From: an uncultured Prevotella sp.
GTDB taxonomy: Bacteria > Bacteroidota > Bacteroidia > Bacteroidales > Bacteroidaceae
Direction: 5' to 3'
Assembly: GCA_900546345.1 (NCBI GenBank)
Contig: URCI01000007.1
Span: forward strand, 1 to 64,000
DNA: 64,000 nucleotides
This document shows, piece after piece, positions 44,901-53,362 of the stretch. The translations under genes were made by a program, and so were the position numbers. A model generated the notes under the pieces. That model did not search any database. It was not told the DNA's origin and worked only from the letters and a program-made list of their open reading frames with translations. The stretch's first letter is position 1, and every line of letters starts with the position of its first letter.

Positions 44901-47249
44901 ACTGGCCTGCCCATAGTTGTCAAGCCCACTGCCGTAAAAGTCAGTGTCTGTCACCGGCTGGTCATCGGTGACATTATAGAAGCGGTAGAACAGACTGGTG
45001 TTGCTGCCTGCATAGTCCTTCAGCGATTCGAAGTTACCTTTCAGCTTCAGCGTGATGGTCTGGTCGACGTTGCTGTCAGACGTCTCATCGGGGCAGAGCG
45101 GCTTATTTTGCACCACGTTGATCTTGGACGAACGCTGGTAGACGCGGATGTCGTCAATGGCATAGTCAGCACCATTCGTTCCTTTACAATAGTTATCTAT
45201 TGTGATGCGGAAATTACTATATTGCTCCACATTAGAATTCGCTGGCAACACGGCACGGCCATACACCTGGTACCAAGTACCCTGAGAATTGGCATGCGAA
45301 TAGCCCTCGATGTTCCCTTCAAAGTTTCCTGAGGCAATATTAAGCAGGCGATGTGCCTTGCCGTCCTTAAGGCCGTAAAGCACAAACACAATCTGTGGTT
45401 GCTCAGGATTTGTTGTACTCGTGTAGCTGGCCACCCACGCAGAGACCACTATCTGTGAACCAGAGCAGAGGCTGGCCTGGAAATCCTCCTGGTCTATCTG
45501 TCGGCTCTCATCTGAGGCATCGACATAGAGGAAGCTGCCGTATTTAGTGGGGTCATCGTGGTGGGTACGGTCGAAAAGCGTAGCATCAGGGGAGGTGAAC
45601 CACACATATCCCTTGCCTTGCTGACGAAGTTGATCGCTAAGAGTCTTCACACTCTGAGCCACCGATTTTTTGTTATACTGCACAGCCATTGACACTTGAC
45701 TATTCGATGTCAATGTTGAAGCAGTCTTATACTGTGCACTCTTGTAGAAGCCATACTCTCCGTGTAGCGGAGAGTGTTGCGGATTTTTCCAGAAGCCATC
45801 AATATCATCTGCTCCTTTTCCACCCAAGATACCGCCCCAGCTCTTTGAGATGAGGTTCTGGTACACGAATCCGTATGTTACCGAAGAGAAGTCACGGGGT
45901 ACACTCGTCATGTTGAGTTTGTCGTCCGTAGGCTGGTCCAGTGTCTGCGTGGTGAGCTGCTGGTCAAAGCTGATAGGCGCCATGCTCTGGTTATAATTGG
46001 CTTCCATATAAGAGGTCTGCCGGTCAGGAGCATTTACCAATTGTTCATCCGACTTCGGATAGAAAGAGCGGAACTGCACTTTCACATTGCCCACGGGGCA
46101 CTTGTTGCCAGAGGCATCGGCCGCGTAATACACCACGTAGGCATTATCGCCAGTCTTCAGGTCAGCGGGCTTGGCTACAACGTTATGGTCAAGGTCGTAC
46201 CAAGTATTGGAAGTACTGTTGATGTTGGCGAGACTGATATTGAACATATTGGTCTTGCCCGCCACATTCCCAGCGAGGTCGGTATATTTAGTGCCATCGG
46301 CAGTATAGACTCTGAAGATGAACTTCGTGGCGTGGACAAGCGTGGTAGAAGTGAAGTCAGACGCTGCAATCTTATACTTCGAGTCCGTCGCATACACATG
46401 CTTGGTGTCGGCGTTCGACATCGGGTAGAAGAAATAATAGGTTGCGTCAGACATATCACTTCTGACGGTAAAGTATGATGAAGTATTCAGCATACCGAAC
46501 ACCGTTATCTTATGGTCCTCATAGGTCAGGTTCTCGGCATCTTCCTTTATCAGCGCATCACGCAAGGCATTGGCAAGGGTGTAAGCCGACCTGACATGAA
46601 AGATATAGCGGATGGATAGCGTTGGCTCATGCGTAAAGGTGGCATGGTCATAGTTCTCATTATCATTGTAGTCAACATATCGGCTGACATCGCAACCAAT
46701 GTCAGCGCCTGCCCAGTCAGCGTTATTGCAGTCTGACGTAAGCTGATAAGCACATCCTACTGTATTTAATCTTGGTCCGGAGCTGGTGTTCAGAAAAGTG
46801 TTGTTCACCTGTGACGTACCGCGAAAACCAAGATTATAACCAATATAACCGGCACTTTCACCCGCACTGTTGTTGACAGAGACAAGCTGGTTCATGTAAC
46901 TTTGGTAACGAACCAAATGACCATCATCCCCCTTGTCAGTAAGGTAATTGTACCATCTGATATATCCTTGTGGCTCAAGGTCAGCACCATTGCCAGCCGT
47001 ATTGCCGTTCATGTAATTCTGAAAAGACAACCTTAAAGGTACAAAGGTATTACCACCTGTTGTATATATATTTGGCCCGGCAGTAGAAGTCACATAGATA
47101 TAATAATGGTATTCCGCCACCTGCTGCATGCCATTGCTTGCCAACGGCTTTCCGCTGGCGCCGGCATAGTGGGCGAAGGTCTGGGCCGGAGCCTGTGAGG
47201 CGAAGAGCAGGGCAAGTGCGAGAAAGAGCGAAGAAAGATATTTAGACAT
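41997..47249 (-). CDS. giant surface protein with type IX secretion sorting domain, likely pilus-associated adhesin
   Basis: The 1750-residue product starts with a signal peptide (MSKYLSSLFLALALLFASQAPAQ). It ends with a type A T9SS sorting domain (about 1680-1750: LTSLSVYTLDGRLWQVLRPA, then LPAGVYLVKGVTKKGNAKVK). The middle is Thr/Ser/Asn-rich and beta-sheet-like, with a possible jelly-roll region near residues 600-730 (IVVSAWVASYTS, YAIDDIRVYQRSSKINVV). I saw no von Willebrand A domain. It is the last gene of the pilus operon, 211 bp after the preceding fimbrial gene. In Porphyromonas gingivalis the Mfa pilus tip protein Mfa5 is also exported by T9SS, so a tip or accessory adhesin role is likely by position. 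Confidence 0.8.
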   Translation of the reverse strand: MSKYLSSLFLALALLFASQAPAQTFAHYAGASGKPLASNGMQQVAEYHYYIYVTSTAGPNIYTTGGNTFVPLRLSFQNYMNGNTAGNGADLEPQGYIRWYNYLTDKGDDGHLVRYQSYMNQLVSVNNSAGESAGYIGYNLGFRGTSQVNNTFLNTSSGPRLNTVGCAYQLTSDCNNADWAGADIGCDVSRYVDYNDNENYDHATFTHEPTLSIRYIFHVRSAYTLANALRDALIKEDAENLTYEDHKITVFGMLNTSSYFTVRSDMSDATYYFFYPMSNADTKHVYATDSKYKIAASDFTSTTLVHATKFIFRVYTADGTKYTDLAGNVAGKTNMFNISLANINSTSNTWYDLDHNVVAKPADLKTGDNAYVVYYAADASGNKCPVGNVKVQFRSFYPKSDEQLVNAPDRQTSYMEANYNQSMAPISFDQQLTTQTLDQPTDDKLNMTSVPRDFSSVTYGFVYQNLISKSWGGILGGKGADDIDGFWKNPQHSPLHGEYGFYKSAQYKTASTLTSNSQVSMAVQYNKKSVAQSVKTLSDQLRQQGKGYVWFTSPDATLFDRTHHDDPTKYGSFLYVDASDESRQIDQEDFQASLCSGSQIVVSAWVASYTSTTNPEQPQIVFVLYGLKDGKAHRLLNIASGNFEGNIEGYSHANSQGTWYQVYGRAVLPANSNVEQYSNFRITIDNYCKGTNGADYAIDDIRVYQRSSKINVVQNKPLCPDETSDSNVDQTITLKLKGNFESLKDYAGSNTSLFYRFYNVTDDQPVTDTDFYGSGLDNYGQASVPASYDATATLSDGTTPQFETENDGTVSLVLASKHFPLHSDKQYYVQIALPSEADASQPGSWGTAAQSCTAYSNNFQMTQENFVLNDVTGSMTTNVAVSCTANEVTDYSIQGRVRTTNPEDGGSVTLSQVPFDWYIGTKDELNGVSGLFEAIDHFRQVYPTATDYNQTTGDVYTDADKTVLQQNVYNATSNPNGKLLLLTSTTLTGYPLAVGTYTVSALPTVSKLTINGYTYHLCEGAVLQFKVRVSKQGVQLNLGRSGVPYPSSSSIRNIRVGLPQLRTIQQDANASLRIPITSRMVDGQTSTTSNLMFVDGTNISKGDVNIIMSNTNDPALQAQSGSLVFAAADQPNSMYNLDATDSTVNIRLADGIIDKIHEGYWYELQLQYVVTNSTDATVVNCPGETFFRLKIVPEYVTWNPTAENGTNSNWNNDNNWRRSTAAELYDASYKDYGTTATYTDAATDNTVTRRDGSYAPMYFTKVTVPSLTAGLYPALGYVEYNTVGQAIRLTNVKNDVPYSVDGDETDMSHELEAYPTKDGSFYCQNYRGNICDEIYFKPGAELRSQQFLVYNKAWTELELPVGKWYSVASPLKDTYAGDYYVPAATGRQETQAFTAITWSNSDNNRVTYPFYQRAWGDNTVKEQDGGTGFSAWDNPTAMVPTDGTITSKANGWSHVYNTADVVYGSSDENANYAFSLRVGDAYMPTGSLRTTKTLVRLPKEDTSYSYQKVNSDGTTSLTTTTLTRTDNGKLRVNTDKSETAEGAITVTPDAVQPSDNHYYLIANPYTSSISVATFLADNSSAVEEAHLWVLRGDTLIQLPSENANQVSTEYNVVRPQESFFVKMSAPNALVFNQGQQVDAALRTSTAEAANAKPMFVTYFYDSGSLTGIADVLAANDGELKVWNPSSGQLAIAYTGSDALTSLSVYTLDGRLWQVLRPAAGVQYVQLPAGVYLVKGVTKKGNAKVKKQLVN

Positions 47250-47291
47250 AGTTGTTGCGTATTTACATATTAAGCGAATGCAGTGTGGGGT

Positions 47292-47457
47292 ATTGCCGGT
47301 GCCACCGTAGGGGCGGGGTTTATCCCCGCCCTATTGTGTCCAGCATCCCCCATCGGTTTGTTGTTGAATTGTCCCACGGGGGATAGTTGAATTGTCCCTT
47401 GGGGTTAGGGCGGCCACGGGGGACCGCCCCTACAGTGTCACCGGCGTTACCGATGTG
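47292..47457. repeat. paired REP-like palindromes, family B
   Basis: GCCGGTGCCACCGTAGGGGC near 47296-47315 is mirrored by CCGCCCCTACAGTGTCACCG near 47424-47443, with inner palindromes GGCGGGGTTTATCCCCGCC and GGCGGCCACGGGGGACCGCC. Between them GTTGAATTGTCCC occurs twice. It fills the gap between the last two pilus operon genes and could form a large mRNA hairpin lowering expression of the giant adhesin (inference). Confidence 0.65.
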
Positions 47458-47460
47458 GGG

Positions 47461-48804
47461 TTACGGCATCTTCGGCGTCATCTTAAAGCGTACGTTGCGG
47501 GAGAGTGTCTCCGTGGTGCCGTCGGTCTTCGTGATGGTGGCTTGCAGACGGTAGACGGCGGAGGTACCTTCGGTGAAGCCGATGCTGGCCTCTACCCAGT
47601 TCATGGTGCTGTTCCAGTAAGGCGCTCTGGCAAAGAAACCTTTGGGGTTGCTGCCCGTGACGAGCGTCCAGGGCTGGGAGGCGAATGTGGGCTTGACGGA
47701 AGCGGTGACGTCGCTGTCATCGCTCAACTTCTTGATCTTTGGTACGAGGTGGATGTCGCCGTAGTAGGAAAAGCCCAGGTCGAGGCTCCGTCCGTCGTCA
47801 TGGACGGTGGGCGGAAGGACGCCGATGGCCGTGAAGTAACGCACGTCGAACGTGAGCTTATAATCGTCGAGGGTGATCGGTATGATGCGGTAGTCGTTGC
47901 GCCCGATCTCTGTCCAGTTGAGGATGGCGTAGCGTGTCTGTGTGGTGGTGCCGTCGCTCTTCAGTGTGTTCAGTGTGAGTTCAAACTGAGCAGGATTCTT
48001 GGCGCGGCTCTCGTTGAGATAGAATGTCAGGGATTGCGTGCCGTTATTGGCCGCTACCGTTTGGTTGGCGGTGGGGACGATGAAGGTGCGGGCCGAGCGG
48101 GTAGCTGTTGTTGCCAAGTGAGGTCTACAGACCATACCCGCTACGGAGTCATCGGGGAGGAGATAAAGATTGGGGGCAGACGATGTGCCATCATCGGTGA
48201 CATCGGAGAGCTGCACTTGGGTCACTTTGATGTCCGAGCCCGTGACGTTGGTCAGGTCAAGGCGCAGCTTTGCCACCATGCGCACGACCTCAAGGTCGAT
48301 CTCCGTCGTTTTCTTGGCTACCGTCACGGTCTGCTTGTTGCTCATCGGGATGCCGTCGGTGAAGTCCGATAGGGCATCTTTGTTGCCACTCACGGCAATG
48401 GTCTTGTTGTCGAAGTCAGCAGGCAGTGTGGTGCTGGTGGCTTCGAGGCCTAAGTCCGACAGGGAGATGTTGGCAAACGAGTAGAAAGTATATTCCCCTT
48501 CGTCGAGGTGCACATTGGCGTACTCGTCGCTCTCAGCGTCGCTGAGGTTGTCTTTGGTGAGTATCTGCTTGATGGCATTGCCCTGCGCGATGACGATGAC
48601 ATAGTTTTTCATCATCTCGCCGCTTACAGCATTGCCATCGTTGGCGCGCGAGGACAGTCCGTCCGTGCTGACGTTGCGTGCCGAGAGGTGAAGGTCGACA
48701 GTGGCCTGCGTGCCATTGTCGGCCGTGCCGGTGTCGGCATCGTTGGAGCAAGCTGCCGTGACGAGCAATGCCAACAGGGTGATGATGGTCGTGTATATCT
48801 TCAT
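47461..48804 (-). CDS. fimbrial lipoprotein, fourth structural gene of the pilus operon
   Basis: The ATG at 48804 (MKIYTTIITLLALLVTAACSND) gives a lipobox TAAC and avoids overlap with the preceding gene. The longer frame from 48843 would overlap it. The 447-residue product has the usual Bacteroidales fimbrillin plan: a lipoprotein signal, ATVDLHLSARNVSTDGLSSR, then two beta-rich domains (MVAKLRLDLTNVTGSDIKVTQVQLSDV in the middle). Such proteins are lipidated, carried to the surface and polymerised by strand exchange after proteolysis. It probably forms a minor or tip-proximal subunit. It ends KMTPKMP. Confidence 0.75.
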   Translation of the reverse strand: MKIYTTIITLLALLVTAACSNDADTGTADNGTQATVDLHLSARNVSTDGLSSRANDGNAVSGEMMKNYVIVIAQGNAIKQILTKDNLSDAESDEYANVHLDEGEYTFYSFANISLSDLGLEATSTTLPADFDNKTIAVSGNKDALSDFTDGIPMSNKQTVTVAKKTTEIDLEVVRMVAKLRLDLTNVTGSDIKVTQVQLSDVTDDGTSSAPNLYLLPDDSVAGMVCRPHLATTATRSARTFIVPTANQTVAANNGTQSLTFYLNESRAKNPAQFELTLNTLKSDGTTTQTRYAILNWTEIGRNDYRIIPITLDDYKLTFDVRYFTAIGVLPPTVHDDGRSLDLGFSYYGDIHLVPKIKKLSDDSDVTASVKPTFASQPWTLVTGSNPKGFFARAPYWNSTMNWVEASIGFTEGTSAVYRLQATITKTDGTTETLSRNVRFKMTPKMP

Positions 48805-48811
48805 ACTGAGG

Positions 48812-49954
48812 TTACATAACAATGGTAGGATGCGTTTCCACATTCCACTTCCTTACCGTGAGCTTCACGCTGAGCGTGCGCTCGGAGTTTTTATAGATGG
48901 TATATTGGTACCAGTGGTTGCGCACGATGTCGTATGGCGAGCCGGTGGGTGCGTCGTTGCTGTCGTATTGTGCGAACTGCAATGTGTAGGTCTTCCCCTC
49001 TGATGTGCCGTCGGGCTTGCGCAACATGACGGAGATTGTCGCCGGCGTGACCCCCGCGGAGGTGTTGTCGTATTCCGGCAGATAGAGGTTCTTCGATGTT
49101 GTTGAGGCGGTCGAAGCGGTGAAGTCGAGGGGTGTCGTCTGTAAGACGGCGGCCTCGTCTCCGGTAGCGGCGTAGATGTGCTCGCTTTGGTTGAAGGAGA
49201 GTGCTTGTGTGTCGTTGAGGCCGTCCACCCATGAGGGCAGGCAATAGCCTTTGTTGTTCCACCGGTTCATGGTGATGCGCTCGATGGTCCATCCCTTCAT
49301 GATGGTCTCATCGAGCTGTACGGTGACCTTGGCCGTGGCGCGCAGCATGTAGACATCGTCGAGGGTCTGCTGTGTACCCGGTGTGGCGGTGAAGCTGACA
49401 CTGCGCACGCCCCACATGGGAATATAGGTTGGGTTGGCCGGATCAAAAGTATAGGATGCACCGAGAATGTCGGTGGACGTGGATGTCCATGCTGCTGTCG
49501 ACGGCGTGTCCATGTTGGCATAGACCACCATGCGGCCGGCGAACTGATTGTTGACCAGATCGTCTGCGGGTATGTCCATCCTGCCGACGATGTGGTAGAC
49601 GTTTTTCTTTGTAGCGTCGCGGTAGGCGGTCATGTTGTCGACTTTGCCCACGTAGTCACCGCTTGTATTGTAGAAATACACGTTGAGCTTATCGACGTCG
49701 ATGGCATTCTCGTAATCGTCGGCCTCGCCTTGTGGATCGTAGTTCTGCCAGGTGCCTGTACCCTCTGGTGGTGCCGTGGCGCGTGTGCCCGTCGATGCTT
49801 CGTTGACCGAGAGCGTGAACTGCACGGTGATGGCGTTGCCGTTTTTGTCATCATCGTCCTGGCCCGAGCACGCGGCGAGCGTACCGGCAATGAGGACTGC
49901 CAGCATGGCTGTGGAGCACAAGTGCAAGAACTTAGTTGTCATAGCGTGTCTCAT
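48812..49954 (-). CDS. fimbrial lipoprotein, third structural gene of the pilus operon
   Basis: Starts at 49954 (MRHAMTTKFLHL) or 49942 (MTTKFLHL); both give the lipoprotein signal ending LAAC. The roughly 380-residue product has the fimbrillin pattern: ITVQFTLSVNEASTGTRA after the signal, YENAIDVDKLNVYFYNTSGDYVGKV, and MLRATAKVTVQLDETIMKGW in the middle. It ends with RNHWYQYTIYKNSERTLSVKLTVRKW, the typical end of the Mfa/Fim minor subunit family. It lies 14 bp after the Mfa2-like gene. A minor subunit or tip component is the likely role. Confidence 0.8.
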   Translation of the reverse strand: MRHAMTTKFLHLCSTAMLAVLIAGTLAACSGQDDDDKNGNAITVQFTLSVNEASTGTRATAPPEGTGTWQNYDPQGEADDYENAIDVDKLNVYFYNTSGDYVGKVDNMTAYRDATKKNVYHIVGRMDIPADDLVNNQFAGRMVVYANMDTPSTAAWTSTSTDILGASYTFDPANPTYIPMWGVRSVSFTATPGTQQTLDDVYMLRATAKVTVQLDETIMKGWTIERITMNRWNNKGYCLPSWVDGLNDTQALSFNQSEHIYAATGDEAAVLQTTPLDFTASTASTTSKNLYLPEYDNTSAGVTPATISVMLRKPDGTSEGKTYTLQFAQYDSNDAPTGSPYDIVRNHWYQYTIYKNSERTLSVKLTVRKWNVETHPTIVM

Positions 49955-49968
49955 AAATAAGGAGTCGC

Positions 49969-51006
49969 TTACAGGTCGGCACTTTGCAGCACGACCCTCC
50001 ACGAGTTGATGTAGATAGAGGCTGAGAGCCAGTTGTGTTGGTTGTCGATGAAGAACACCATGTCGTAGTGGTCCTCACGGTCGAGGTATTCCTGGTCGCT
50101 GATGTTCTTGTTGTAGTTGCCTTTCACAAGGAGGCAATAGTCGATGACAGGGATGTTGACCACCTCTTTGCCGTCGCTCTTGTTGATGATATGCAGTCGC
50201 ATGTCGTGACCCTTGATGAGGCGGTTGGTGGTGATCTCGGCGACAACGGCCGAGACACTCGTCACGGTGTTGTCACTGCCCGTCGCTACGCCGGCCTCTC
50301 CGCTGGTCACTGACCAGGCGTGGTAGGTGAGCTGCTCGTCGTCTGTGACGTTGTTGTTGCAGTCGAGTTTACCGTTGTTGTCGGTGAGATAGAAACTGAA
50401 GTCTTCGGGACTGAGGTTGGCACCACTGAGATTTTGCAGGACGATGCGGAAGACATTGGTGTCCTTGGTGAGGTAGACCGTGGCCTCGCGCACGCCACCA
50501 TATTGATAGTCGGTCATGTCGACGTTGCGCGCCACGCCAAAGAAGAGCGGCGTGAGGTCGTGGTTGACCTCTGCGTTGTTGCTGTTGACGGTGGTGGAGA
50601 GCGATGTGGTGTCGTTGCTGTCGATGACATCAGCGCCGAAGGTGTAGGAGTGGTCGTAGCGATTCTCGCCCGTGGCCCATACACGGAAGGTGTAGGTGCC
50701 TGGAGCGAGATGGTCAAGATCCATATATCCACGGCTCACGATGGAAGCCACGTCCTCCGACTGTCGGTAGACAATCCTTCCCGAAGCGTCGCTGGCATAG
50801 AGTGTGACGGAGTCGACCTCATGCGCAAAGGCGTCGGAGAACAGCATATTCATGTCGAAGACAAAGCGTACACGCCGGTAGGTGGTACAGTCCTGTCCGC
50901 TGTCGGCCTCCATCATGCCGCAGGAGGAGAGGAGGAGGGCACCGATCGCTATGAAGAGGAGCGAGAGGCGACGCAGAAGTGGGGAATATCGATGAGCTTT
51001 CAACAT
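49969..51006 (-). CDS. FimB/Mfa2 family fimbrial anchor subunit
   Basis: The 345-residue lipoprotein has a lipobox LLSSC near residue 29. It then shows the family hallmark YRRVRFVFDMNMLFSDAFAH and EVDSVTLYASDASG, and a DLDHLAPGTYTFRVWATGEN block. The C-terminal part reads YDMVFFIDNQHNWLSASIYINSWRV. In Porphyromonas gingivalis, Mfa2 and FimB stay at the outer membrane, anchor the fibre and limit its length. Its place directly after the major pilin gene is standard. The symbol is left blank because this is a family-level call. Confidence 0.9.
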   Translation of the reverse strand: MLKAHRYSPLLRRLSLLFIAIGALLLSSCGMMEADSGQDCTTYRRVRFVFDMNMLFSDAFAHEVDSVTLYASDASGRIVYRQSEDVASIVSRGYMDLDHLAPGTYTFRVWATGENRYDHSYTFGADVIDSNDTTSLSTTVNSNNAEVNHDLTPLFFGVARNVDMTDYQYGGVREATVYLTKDTNVFRIVLQNLSGANLSPEDFSFYLTDNNGKLDCNNNVTDDEQLTYHAWSVTSGEAGVATGSDNTVTSVSAVVAEITTNRLIKGHDMRLHIINKSDGKEVVNIPVIDYCLLVKGNYNKNISDQEYLDREDHYDMVFFIDNQHNWLSASIYINSWRVVLQSADL

Positions 51007-51070
51007 TGATTCGGGATTATGGATGATTATATGTGGGTGATGGGTGGTAGGTGGCGGGTGTTAAAGGCTT

Positions 51071-51110
51071 GACAAATCATTAACACCCAACACCTAACAC
51101 CTAACACTTA
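51071..51110 (+). repeat. 40-bp direct repeat, copy after the major pilin gene
   Basis: GACAAATCATTAACACCCAA and the next 20 bases, built from AACACCTAACA words, match a 40-bp copy at 53238-53277 in the same orientation at 36 of 40 positions. This copy ends at 51110, next to the pilin stop codon at 51111. Confidence 0.75.
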
Positions 51111-53006
51111 TTATTTCGTAGCGTCAAGATCGGCGTTGTTGACGACAAGACGCCAAGGAAGCACGTTGATCTGTGCAGCCAAGAAGGTAGCAGCATTGTT
51201 GGGTACTACAGGTATAATCACCTTGTCAGGATCATAGACCGGCGTACCGAAGCCAGTCATGCTGTTCACATTGACATCGTAAAGATGGTTGCGCACTACA
51301 CCAAGGTAACCAATCTGCGTGTTGTTCTGAGCCAGATGACGGATGCAGTAATAATAATAGGTCATACCGGCGTTGCGCACGTCTGCGGTGTTGGCAGCCA
51401 TCTCCTGATTGATGGTGGCAGCCGGAACAGCGGTATACTTGTCGTCAGAAGCCTCTACGTAGTAAGTTGTACCCTTCACACAAGGCGCCACCTGGTAATT
51501 CTTAAGAGAACTTGTTCCTGTTGATGTTGCTGTGAAGGTGATGTCAGTGGGAGCCAGTGCAGTATAGGTCTCTTTACCGCTCTCATCTGTAGACTTTGTA
51601 TAGTACTGCTTATACTCCTGGGCAATCTTTGTGCGCAGAGCCTCCGTACCGAAATAGTTGATATTCTCATAGGTGCAGATCTCTGCCGGCTCCCAGTCGG
51701 GGGCAGCCTCTGTGCCTTTGTTGTACACAAGGACAGTCTTTGCCAAGAACTTCGTAAACTCAGACTGCTCGGTATTCTTGTCGCAATCTTGATAACCTGT
51801 AAGAGTCTGATGGGTGTTAGGCAGAGTATATAGAGAGGTGGCCTCTGTGGACAGCGATGTTGTGTAAGCGTTCCAGGATTGGTTAACCAACTGATTGTTG
51901 CTACCGCCCGCAACAGTACTATTAAAGCCTGTGCTTATTTCCCAGAAGCTACGATGATAATCGGCGGTAGACCAAGGAGTAAAACCTAAGTTTGTATTCC
52001 AAAGACTCCAATCTTTTTCTGCGCCAAGGTCTTTCTCTAAAGCTGCATGACCATTCTGGTCAGCCAGACCCCAACCTAAGACGAGCGCATAGACTTTCCT
52101 TTCTGAAGCATCACCGACATAGTAAGCAGGATATGCCTTACCTTTTGTGACGATGGTCGATGTTTTACCATTTGCCTCCGCTGTGATATCCTTCGTAGCA
52201 GTGATGGAGCCTAACTTGCCCTTCTCTGTCGGCACGCCCGTGCTGCTTTCAGTAGCTAAATGCGCACGCACTTTAGCATTGACGCGCTCCACAAAGACCT
52301 TTACAGGATTAGCTTTTGCAGCCTCTTCGGAAGTGGCAATATGTCCTGCTGTCTGCGTAGCACCACGAAGGGCACCATTCTCCAAATAGATGCTGTTACT
52401 CATCACAAAGCCGTTCTCGTCATGAGCGGATGATGCTAACAGCGTATTGGCACGGAGGTCGGTGAGGGACATGTCTTTCAGAGTACCTGTGTTCACATCG
52501 CCCAGAGGATATGGATTGAGGGCATCATTTGTGGTGAAAATCGTCGGGTTAAGGACAACAATCATAGAAGCAGGGCTGGCACCCGTGTTGTTCTGAAGCA
52601 GCAACACGACATCGCTCTTCGCCTCAATGCCATTATTGCTATTGTCGTCCATTGTGAATGTTGGTAAATCATCTTGATCAAAGCTCAACCAGTTGTGGTT
52701 GTCATTGTTGCTCAGACGGAAAGGTGTACCATCGGCGTTGAAGAAGTAGAAGGCGATGCTGGTGACTTTCTGCTCGTCAGCAGTACCGTCCTCATAGGTG
52801 TCATTTTTTGCGCGGGTAGCGGCTTTTGCGCCAACAGCCGGTGCATTCTGTACGCTCTGAATATTGACCGCCACATACTGCTTGGCGTCGTTGGTGACGT
52901 TCTGGCTTCCAGCGACATCATCGTCCGAACTGGAGCATGCCGTCATGCCTAAGAGGGCTGTGCCCACGAAGGCAAGGGTAGATAGAACTTTGATTGAGTT
53001 TTTCAT
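51111..53006 (-). CDS. Mfa1 family major fimbrial subunit
   Basis: The 631-residue lipoprotein precursor (MKNSIKVLSTLAFVGTALLGMTACSS) resembles the Mfa1 group. It shows VNIQSVQNAPAVGAKAATRA before the likely gingipain-type cleavage arginine and SIAFYFFNADGTPF in the first domain. A long Ser/Thr-rich middle is followed by the conserved end NHLYDVNVNSMTGFGTPVYD and INVLPWRLVVNNADL. The mature protein would form the pilus shaft. It is bracketed by near-identical 40-bp direct repeats and preceded by a 356-bp GC-rich palindromic leader, unlike the other genes of the operon. That suggests separate control of the major subunit. Confidence 0.88.
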   Translation of the reverse strand: MKNSIKVLSTLAFVGTALLGMTACSSSDDDVAGSQNVTNDAKQYVAVNIQSVQNAPAVGAKAATRAKNDTYEDGTADEQKVTSIAFYFFNADGTPFRLSNNDNHNWLSFDQDDLPTFTMDDNSNNGIEAKSDVVLLLQNNTGASPASMIVVLNPTIFTTNDALNPYPLGDVNTGTLKDMSLTDLRANTLLASSAHDENGFVMSNSIYLENGALRGATQTAGHIATSEEAAKANPVKVFVERVNAKVRAHLATESSTGVPTEKGKLGSITATKDITAEANGKTSTIVTKGKAYPAYYVGDASERKVYALVLGWGLADQNGHAALEKDLGAEKDWSLWNTNLGFTPWSTADYHRSFWEISTGFNSTVAGGSNNQLVNQSWNAYTTSLSTEATSLYTLPNTHQTLTGYQDCDKNTEQSEFTKFLAKTVLVYNKGTEAAPDWEPAEICTYENINYFGTEALRTKIAQEYKQYYTKSTDESGKETYTALAPTDITFTATSTGTSSLKNYQVAPCVKGTTYYVEASDDKYTAVPAATINQEMAANTADVRNAGMTYYYYCIRHLAQNNTQIGYLGVVRNHLYDVNVNSMTGFGTPVYDPDKVIIPVVPNNAATFLAAQINVLPWRLVVNNADLDATK

Positions 53007-53071
53007 GCCTATAATATTATATGTGAATACTTGCTTTTATATAAAATTTGATATGTCTATACGTCCACGTG

Positions 53072-53205
53072 AGACCTCTCCGAGGTCTTTGCCCGTGTCG
53101 GTCTGCTACCCCCAGGTCGCTCGGTGCCGGGAGGTCGCGCTGCGCGCCGCCCTCCCGTCCCCTCGACGACCTGGGGTCATTCATGGTGTGACCCCGCCGG
53201 GGTCA
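53072..53205 (-). promoter_or_regulatory. GC-rich nested hairpins upstream of the major pilin gene
   Basis: Four palindromes are packed into 134 bp: AGACCT/AGGTCT (53072-53088); a long outer stem CCCCAGGTCG/CGACCTGGGG (53110-53119, 53167-53176); inside it CGGGAGG/CCTCCCG (53128-53134, 53151-53157); and TGACCCCGCCGGGGTCA (53189-53205). In the mRNA leader of the pilin gene they could form a large structured element that blocks decay or read-through. An extragenic repeat is the alternative. Confidence 0.55.
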
Positions 53206-53237
53206 GTGCCCCACCTGCGGTATCACCGGTGTCTTGT

Positions 53238-53277
53238 GACAAACCATTAACACCTAACACCTAACATCCAACACTTA
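53238..53277 (+). repeat. 40-bp direct repeat, copy before the major pilin gene
   Basis: GACAAACCATTAACACCTAA and the next 20 bases match the copy at 51071-51110. The two copies lie in the same orientation on either side of the pilin gene, 2.17 kb apart. Confidence 0.75.
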
Positions 53278-53310
53278 ATGACTACCGCCTAACACCCAAG
53301 ATTGTAATCT

Positions 53311-53354
53311 TCCCCTCCCCTTTAGGGGGAGGGTGTCGCGGCCTTGGCCGCGAC
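53311..53354 (-). terminator. palindromes after the DUF3868 gene
   Basis: CCCCTCCCCTTTAGGGGGAG (53312-53331) and the perfect stem GTCGCGGCC/GGCCGCGAC (53335-53343 and 53346-53354) lie just after the DUF3868 stop codon at 53363 on the minus strand. They could end or attenuate the transcript before the pilin gene. There is no good T-tract, so a REP-like element (family A-like) is equally possible. Confidence 0.4.
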
Positions 53355-53362
53355 GGGTGGGG

